Shown here: positions 24,001-27,168 of the stretch, in pieces
Numbering within the stretch: the first letter of the stretch is position 1
How the letters are laid out: every line of letters starts with the position of its first letter
Assembly: GCA_030039005.1 (NCBI GenBank)
Contig: JASHQT010000529.1
Span: 1 to 27,168, forward strand
Direction: 5' to 3'
DNA: 27,168 bases
From: Bryobacteraceae bacterium
GTDB lineage: Bacteria > Acidobacteriota > Terriglobia > Bryobacterales > Bryobacteraceae
The notes under the pieces: generated by a model
What the model saw: only the letters and a program-made list of their open reading frames with translations
What the model was told of the DNA's origin: nothing
Databases searched by the model: none
Translations under genes and position numbers: made by a program

Positions 24001-24661
24001 CGGTCCGGCCTATTTCGCCCACCCCCAGCGGTTCATTGTGTCGTATTCCTACGAGCTACCGTTCGGGCATCCCAGCAACGCGTTCTTGAAGACCGTGGCG
24101 GAAGGATGGAGCATGACCGGCAATATTGTCGTTCAAGATGGTAGCCCGCTTACTTTCTACGACACTTCTGGCGGGTCCGCCTATGGCACCGGCGGTGCCG
24201 GCACCGGCGAAGGTGGCACGGCCCGCTCCCAGTTGTGCTCGGGAGCGACTTACGGCAATATCCAGACCAGCGGCGGTATCACGTCGCGTCTTGGTGGTGC
24301 GAACAGCGCAAATGGCTACATTAATACCAGCAGCTTTTGCGCTCAGCCGGCCATTATGCCGGACGGCGTGACGATTACCAGCCAAGCCGCTTGTCCTACC
24401 TGCGCAACGCTCTTCGGCGATACCGGACTGGGCATCATCCTCGGGCCAGGCAACGTGAATTGGGACACCTCATTCATGAAGACCACCCATCTCACGGAGA
24501 AGCACATCCTCCAGTTTCGTGCCGATTTCTTCAACATCTTAAACCACCCACAATTCGCCAACCCCGGGGTGGATCAAAGCGAGGGGAATACGTTTGGCGT
24601 GATTACGGCGACCTCAACTAACCCGCGCATCATTCAGTTCGCTCTGAAGTACATATTCTGA
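21011..24661 (+). CDS. TonB-dependent receptor with carboxypeptidase-regulatory-like domain (Oar-like)
   Basis: The product has 1216 residues. The ATG at 21011 is set by AGGAGA a few bases upstream and the signal peptide that follows (MKQTTSLRSQVIAALALALS, cleaved after AMA at 30). Residues ~35-125 are the regulatory-like sandwich (GTVTDPSGAAIPNVTVMLTS, TDGTYKFTLLPPGDYKVRF). The plug spans about 130-265 (NYTQVLNMEAGASSGVNDAT, DAIQEFKVQTSTYDASYGRN, GANVNVVTKSGSNSFHGTLF). A long outer-membrane beta-barrel follows to the C-terminal Phe (FALKYIF), with the typical GPRFGFAW and FVQDDWKVSNHLTFNMGLRW strands. Such receptors import large substrates such as glycans or peptides with TonB energy; in acidobacteria they are very numerous. 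It lies divergent from the CadC-like regulator and directly before a close paralogue. A strong terminator follows at 24687-24722. Confidence 0.92.
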   Translation: MKQTTSLRSQVIAALALALSLALFSPAAMAQSSGTSALGGTVTDPSGAAIPNVTVMLTSNATGQVRTATTGTDGTYKFTLLPPGDYKVRFTASGFKTSEVASVTLAVTETPALDRTLEVGAQSEQITVEAAAEVLQTQSSTLGTVVNSQSIVDQPLASRNYTQVLNMEAGASSGVNDATALGKGTLDMSVNGAEPEQNNWQMDGVSVVSAWGTGIAKDCGIYVGIAIPSPDAIQEFKVQTSTYDASYGRNPGANVNVVTKSGSNSFHGTLFEFFRNEDLDANGFFENAEATGKQVLRQNQFGGTFGGPIKKDKLFFFGSYQGTRQLNGVSPVGSSETVFLPPIPGGDRSTPGFAAALGAANCAANHPGNPNFSTFASIFGGMQIACDGSNLSPVALALLNTKNPNGSYYMPGSSTGNYQETTYSIPAKYTGNQYIANVDYLLNSKNTLAMRYLFSEDPQETPFGIASIPGTPSFSYYANTNAVLKLTTLISNNIVNEAHATVQRNIANGHDETPQYTPQSVGITPIVPQQTQPPVELILNAYGIGGTLAPYVGPATQVNFGDQISWSHGKHTIRAGGDFEDDQWNLSFKSLLRGFLFIDGFDDFLLGRPGLAGCDVASGCSPANPGNTTGAPVGTFLSCLFCVRSGPNGIIHGYRERDTSAFVQDDWKVSNHLTFNMGLRWEYDGMLGDHYGNLTNIWPSLLQTVPVPPTTPGTGAGLVGYVVPNNFASHYGAPPAGVTTLSGSSPTDGGIPWNNFGPRFGFAWQPLKEGKLVVRGGIGLFYDRVGSSKFVHAVEQGDPYAVTLDVASPFAAAPYSLGNPFPSTPLGFTPRYYNPAYANNCGNELALCTSDLNQPFYSVVHTPLTRQYNLGIQYEFAPQWVLEVGYVGSSGINQADYNHNYNTALIASASNPVNGLTTTTVANVDARVPYLGYDPAGLQGTGYDGVYNYNSLQVTVRKHFSHGFTTQVAYTWSKNLTTLNGDGQSNSNDASFLGQQYGPAYFAHPQRFIVSYSYELPFGHPSNAFLKTVAEGWSMTGNIVVQDGSPLTFYDTSGGSAYGTGGAGTGEGGTARSQLCSGATYGNIQTSGGITSRLGGANSANGYINTSSFCAQPAIMPDGVTITSQAACPTCATLFGDTGLGIILGPGNVNWDTSFMKTTHLTEKHILQFRADFFNILNHPQFANPGVDQSEGNTFGVITATSTNPRIIQFALKYIF

Positions 24662-24686
24662 CGTAAGTGGTCTTCTTCAAGAAGAT

Positions 24687-24722
24687 CGGGCCGCGGCGCT
24701 CGCTTTGACCGCGGCCCGTCTT
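24687..24722 (+). terminator. Rho-independent terminator after the first TonB receptor
   Basis: CGGGCCGCGG (24687-24696) and CCGCGGCCCG (24709-24718) form a perfect 10-bp, GC-only stem around a 12-base loop, followed by TCTTT. It starts 26 bases past the stop. The second receptor therefore needs its own promoter. Confidence 0.8.
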
Positions 24723-24780
24723 TCCACCTCAGTCCCATCTTTATTAGAGCGCCCCACCGTCTAGCTCCCTGCATGCAAAT

Positions 24781-24834
24781 TTGACGCTGTTTTGCCGTGT
24801 GATAGAACCAATCTGGCATACAATCCCATTAATG
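24781..24834 (+). promoter_or_regulatory. Promoter region of second TonB receptor
   Basis: TTGACG at 24781-24786 with TAGAAC 16 bp further (24803-24808) is one possible promoter. The other is the element at 24812-24834, which matches 19 of 23 bases of 20874-20896 before the first receptor and contains TACAAT (24819-24824). In both copies a TTG triplet begins exactly 20 bases before the element (24792 and 20854). The shared layout argues that the common element is the real start region. Confidence 0.5.
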
Positions 24835-24934
24835 AGTCGGTGGGGTCGTCGAGAGTCTAATCTGCGTCACTGCGTTTCGGCAACGCCCATCTCCTCGTTG
24901 TGGGATTTAGCCCGGTTGGCACCGGAAGAATAAG

Positions 24935-24960
24935 TCCTTCAAAACTAAGTAGTTGAAGGA
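24935..24960 (+). promoter_or_regulatory. Hairpin covering the ribosome site of the second TonB receptor
   Basis: TCCTTCAA (24935-24942) and TTGAAGGA (24953-24960) pair perfectly over eight bases around a ten-base loop. The right arm includes most of the AAGGAG ribosome site (24956-24961), six bases before the ATG at 24967. When folded it would hinder initiation, so translation could be controlled by opening it. Confidence 0.5.
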
Positions 24961-24966
24961 GAGGAC

Positions 24967-27168
24967 ATGAGATCCAAACCGCTGCTCCGTGGGCAGCTCG
25001 CCGCAGTCGCTCTGTTGGCAGTGTTGTTAGCCGTCGCCGTGCCATCCTTGATGGCGCAGTCCGCAGGAACATCCGCTCTCGCAGGGACGGTAACAGATCC
25101 TTCGGGCGCCGCGATTCCGAACGCTACGGTCACCATCACCAACAGCGCTACCGGACAGACCCGCACTACCACGACTGGAACGGACGGCACCTATAGGTTC
25201 ACCTTGCTGCCGCCCGGAAATTACAAGGTTGCATTCTCAGCCAACGGCTTCAAGACATCCGAAGTTGCCTCCGAGCAGTTGAACGTCACGGAAACCGAAG
25301 GGCTGGACCGCACGTTGGAAGTGGGCGCGGCGTCGGAGCAAGTGACGGTGGAGGCCGCCGCTGAAGCGCTGCAGACCCAGAGTTCGACGCTGGGCACCAC
25401 GGTGACGTCGCAGCAAGTCACCGGTCTCCCGTTGAGCAACCGCAATTACACGCAGCTTTTGACCATGGCGGCCGGCGCGAACACCAGCGTGAACGACGCG
25501 ACGCAGATCGGCAAGGCCACGCAGGACATCGCGGTGAACGGTAACGATCCCAGCCAGAACAACTACCAGATGGACGGCGTGTCGATCGTCAACACGGCCA
25601 ATACGGGATCGGCGAAGGATTGCGGCATTTACACCGGCATCGGTATTCCGAATCCGGACGCCATCCAGGAATTCAAGATTCAAACCTCTACGTACGACGC
25701 CAGCTACGGAGCGCATCCGGGGGCGAATGTAAATGTGGTCACGCGCTCGGGCAGCAATGCATTCCACGGTGACGTTTGGGAATTCTTCCGCAATACCGAT
25801 CTGGACGCCAATAGCTTCTTCGACAACCTGGACGGCGGCGGCGTGAAGCAGGTGCTGAACCAGAACCAAGTGGGCGGCGCGATCGGCGGCCCGATCAAGA
25901 AAGACAAGATCTTCTTCTTCGTCGATTATCAGGAAACGCGCCAGAAGAACGGCGTCTCGACCGGCGGTTCGGATAGCGTTCTGTTGTTCCCGTTGCCGGA
26001 GGATCGGACGGCGGCCAATCTCGGCGCGGCGCTGTGTCCACAGAATCACCCGGGCAACAGTGCCTACGATACTTTCCTCGGATTTAACCAGGTCGCCTGC
26101 GATGGCTCCAACATCAGCCCGCAATCGTTGGCGCTGCTGAATGCTAAGCTTCCCAACGGGCAATACTATATTCCAACCAATCCGAGCGGGGTTTATGGCC
26201 CGGTGACGTTCAGCGATCCCGCGACGTTCACCGAGCACCAACTGATTGCCAACGGCGATTACGTGATCAACAGCAAGAACACGTTAGCCGTTCGTTACTT
26301 CTGGACTGCCGATCCGCTATTTGAGCCGCTGGCCACGGGCGGACCTCCCGGAACACCGGTGACCCTGAAATACAACAACACCAACGCAGTGCTCAAACTG
26401 ACGACGCTGTTGAGCAACAGTTTGGTGAACGAGCTGCATGCCGGGGGACAGCGCAACGGCCAGCACGGCAGCGACACAACCGTGACTACCCCGCAAGCCA
26501 TCGGGCAGGCCACCATCGTTCCCACCATGACAGAGCTACCGGTGACCGTGATCTTCAATGGTCCGAGTTTGAATGGATCGCTCTATCCGAGCAATAGCCC
26601 CACCGATCAGACGGAATACGGAGACCAGATCTCCTGGTCGCATGGCACACACACCATCCGGGCCGGCTACGATTTTCAATACGCGCAGTGGCCCATCACA
26701 TTCGCGGGCCTGGAGCGCGGGTTCCTGTTTTATGGAACGTTCGCCGATTGGCTGATCGGATCCGGCGCCGACGCTAACATCCTGGAGTGCCTGTACTGCG
26801 TGCGCAGCGGACCGAACGGCATTGTCCACAATTACGTCGAACACAACCAGGACGCCTTCGTGCAGGACGACTGGAAGGTGAGTTCGCAGTTGACGTTCAA
26901 CGTCGGCGTTCGCTGGGAGTATGACGGCACCTATTCCGACAAGTACGGCAACCTGACCAATATCTCGATTCCGCTGCTGGAGAGTGTTCCGGTTCCGCCG
27001 ACTGGACCGACGACATCGGGTGCTGGGCTAGTGGGCTATGTGGTTCCGAACAATTATGAGAATCACTATCCGGCGCCCCCGGCCGGAGTCGGAGTATCCA
27101 GTCGCAGCCAGCCGGTGACATCGGGGCCGCCACTATCGAACTTCGCTCCACGTTTCGGTTTTGCTTAT
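24967..27168 (+). CDS. TonB-dependent receptor paralogue, partial (3' end outside window)
   Basis: From the ATG at 24967 the frame is open to the right edge, giving the first 734 residues. Start support is GAAGGAGAGGAC just upstream and a signal peptide (MRSKPLLRGQLAAVALLAVL, cleaved after LMA at 30). The regulatory-like domain (GTVTDPSGAAIPNATVTITN), plug (NYTQLLTMAAGANTSVNDAT, DAIQEFKIQTSTYDASYGAH) and first half of the barrel align with the receptor at 21011 almost block for block, including CVRSGPNGI followed by FVQDDWKVS. The sequence at the edge (NFAPRFGFAY) corresponds to about residue 770 of the first receptor, so roughly 450 residues are missing. This is a tandem duplicate that has since diverged, especially in the extracellular loops, so ligand range probably differs. 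Confidence 0.92.
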   Translation, partial: MRSKPLLRGQLAAVALLAVLLAVAVPSLMAQSAGTSALAGTVTDPSGAAIPNATVTITNSATGQTRTTTTGTDGTYRFTLLPPGNYKVAFSANGFKTSEVASEQLNVTETEGLDRTLEVGAASEQVTVEAAAEALQTQSSTLGTTVTSQQVTGLPLSNRNYTQLLTMAAGANTSVNDATQIGKATQDIAVNGNDPSQNNYQMDGVSIVNTANTGSAKDCGIYTGIGIPNPDAIQEFKIQTSTYDASYGAHPGANVNVVTRSGSNAFHGDVWEFFRNTDLDANSFFDNLDGGGVKQVLNQNQVGGAIGGPIKKDKIFFFVDYQETRQKNGVSTGGSDSVLLFPLPEDRTAANLGAALCPQNHPGNSAYDTFLGFNQVACDGSNISPQSLALLNAKLPNGQYYIPTNPSGVYGPVTFSDPATFTEHQLIANGDYVINSKNTLAVRYFWTADPLFEPLATGGPPGTPVTLKYNNTNAVLKLTTLLSNSLVNELHAGGQRNGQHGSDTTVTTPQAIGQATIVPTMTELPVTVIFNGPSLNGSLYPSNSPTDQTEYGDQISWSHGTHTIRAGYDFQYAQWPITFAGLERGFLFYGTFADWLIGSGADANILECLYCVRSGPNGIVHNYVEHNQDAFVQDDWKVSSQLTFNVGVRWEYDGTYSDKYGNLTNISIPLLESVPVPPTGPTTSGAGLVGYVVPNNYENHYPAPPAGVGVSSRSQPVTSGPPLSNFAPRFGFAY

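Larger units (their letters stand above)
24662..24966. other. 305-bp intergenic region between the two receptors
   Basis: No gene is seen. It holds a strong terminator (24687-24722), the repeated 14-mer TTGACGCTGTTTTG (24781-24794), a promoter-like element shared with the first receptor (24812-24834), a small CCGGT/ACCGG hairpin near 24912-24925 and a hairpin that covers the ribosome site (24935-24960). Confidence 0.6.

Noticed and set aside
24812..24834. Sigma-54 promoter before the second receptor (CTGGCA)
   Set aside because: No GC pair follows at the required -12 position, and the matching element of the first receptor has TAG in place of TGG.
25237..26241. 334-codon minus-strand frame under the second receptor
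   Set aside because: The plus strand aligns throughout with the first receptor, so the minus frame is incidental.
21011..27168. The two receptor genes as one gene split by a frameshift
   Set aside because: Each has its own signal peptide, regulatory-like domain and ribosome site, and a strong terminator lies between them.

Overview
The window is about 27 kb of GC-rich bacterial DNA. Its gene families point to Acidobacteriota, probably Bryobacterales or a Solibacter-like lineage. The signs are two paralogous TonB-dependent receptors with an N-terminal carboxypeptidase-regulatory-like domain, two orphan MacB/FtsX-type permeases (one with the N-terminal extension usual in acidobacteria), a PadR regulator coupled to one of those permeases, and a CadC-type winged-helix/TPR regulator. 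This assignment rests on recognising families by eye, not on a database search. I see no tRNA, rRNA, CRISPR array or insertion sequence.

Layout. 1-1293 (+) is the C-terminal part of a PQQ-type beta-propeller dehydrogenase cut by the left edge. 1334-1766 (-) is a hicBA toxin-antitoxin pair whose toxin gene is broken by an apparent one-base deletion at its catalytic-histidine codon. 1824-2494 (-) is an unknown 175-aa protein followed by a 45-aa single-pass membrane ORF. 2675-4870 (-) is a secreted protein joining a regulatory-like domain, a CxxCH haem site and a Vgb-like propeller. 4913-6769 (+) holds two unknown proteins, the second secreted. 6780-12175 (+) carries two orphan ABC permeases, with a padR gene between them that overlaps the second by ATGA; its promoter contains a 9-bp perfect palindrome.

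12214-15952 (+) holds a group II PLP decarboxylase overlapping by 11 nt a TPR/ATP-grasp protein, then a secreted beta-rich protein. This is the part of the window most likely to encode an undescribed pathway. 15957-18789 (-) is a three-gene YtrA-type operon (GntR regulator, ABC ATPase, permease with a large C-terminal domain), with a promoter overlaid by a 25-bp palindrome. 18897-19346 (+) is a small secreted PPC-like protein with a TTG start. It converges on the winged-helix/TPR regulator at 19343-20608 (-), and both genes use the same CTAG for their stops. 21011-27168 (+) is a tandem pair of TonB-dependent receptors, the second cut by the right edge. They share upstream promoter-region elements, and the first is divergent from the regulator.

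How the genes fit together. Most products act at the cell envelope: periplasmic oxidation (PQQ and haem proteins), export or envelope remodelling (ABC permeases), and outer-membrane uptake (receptors). Each transport block has its own regulator beside it (PadR, GntR/YtrA, CadC-like). The links between neighbours are inferred from gene order, overlaps and visible operator-like palindromes.
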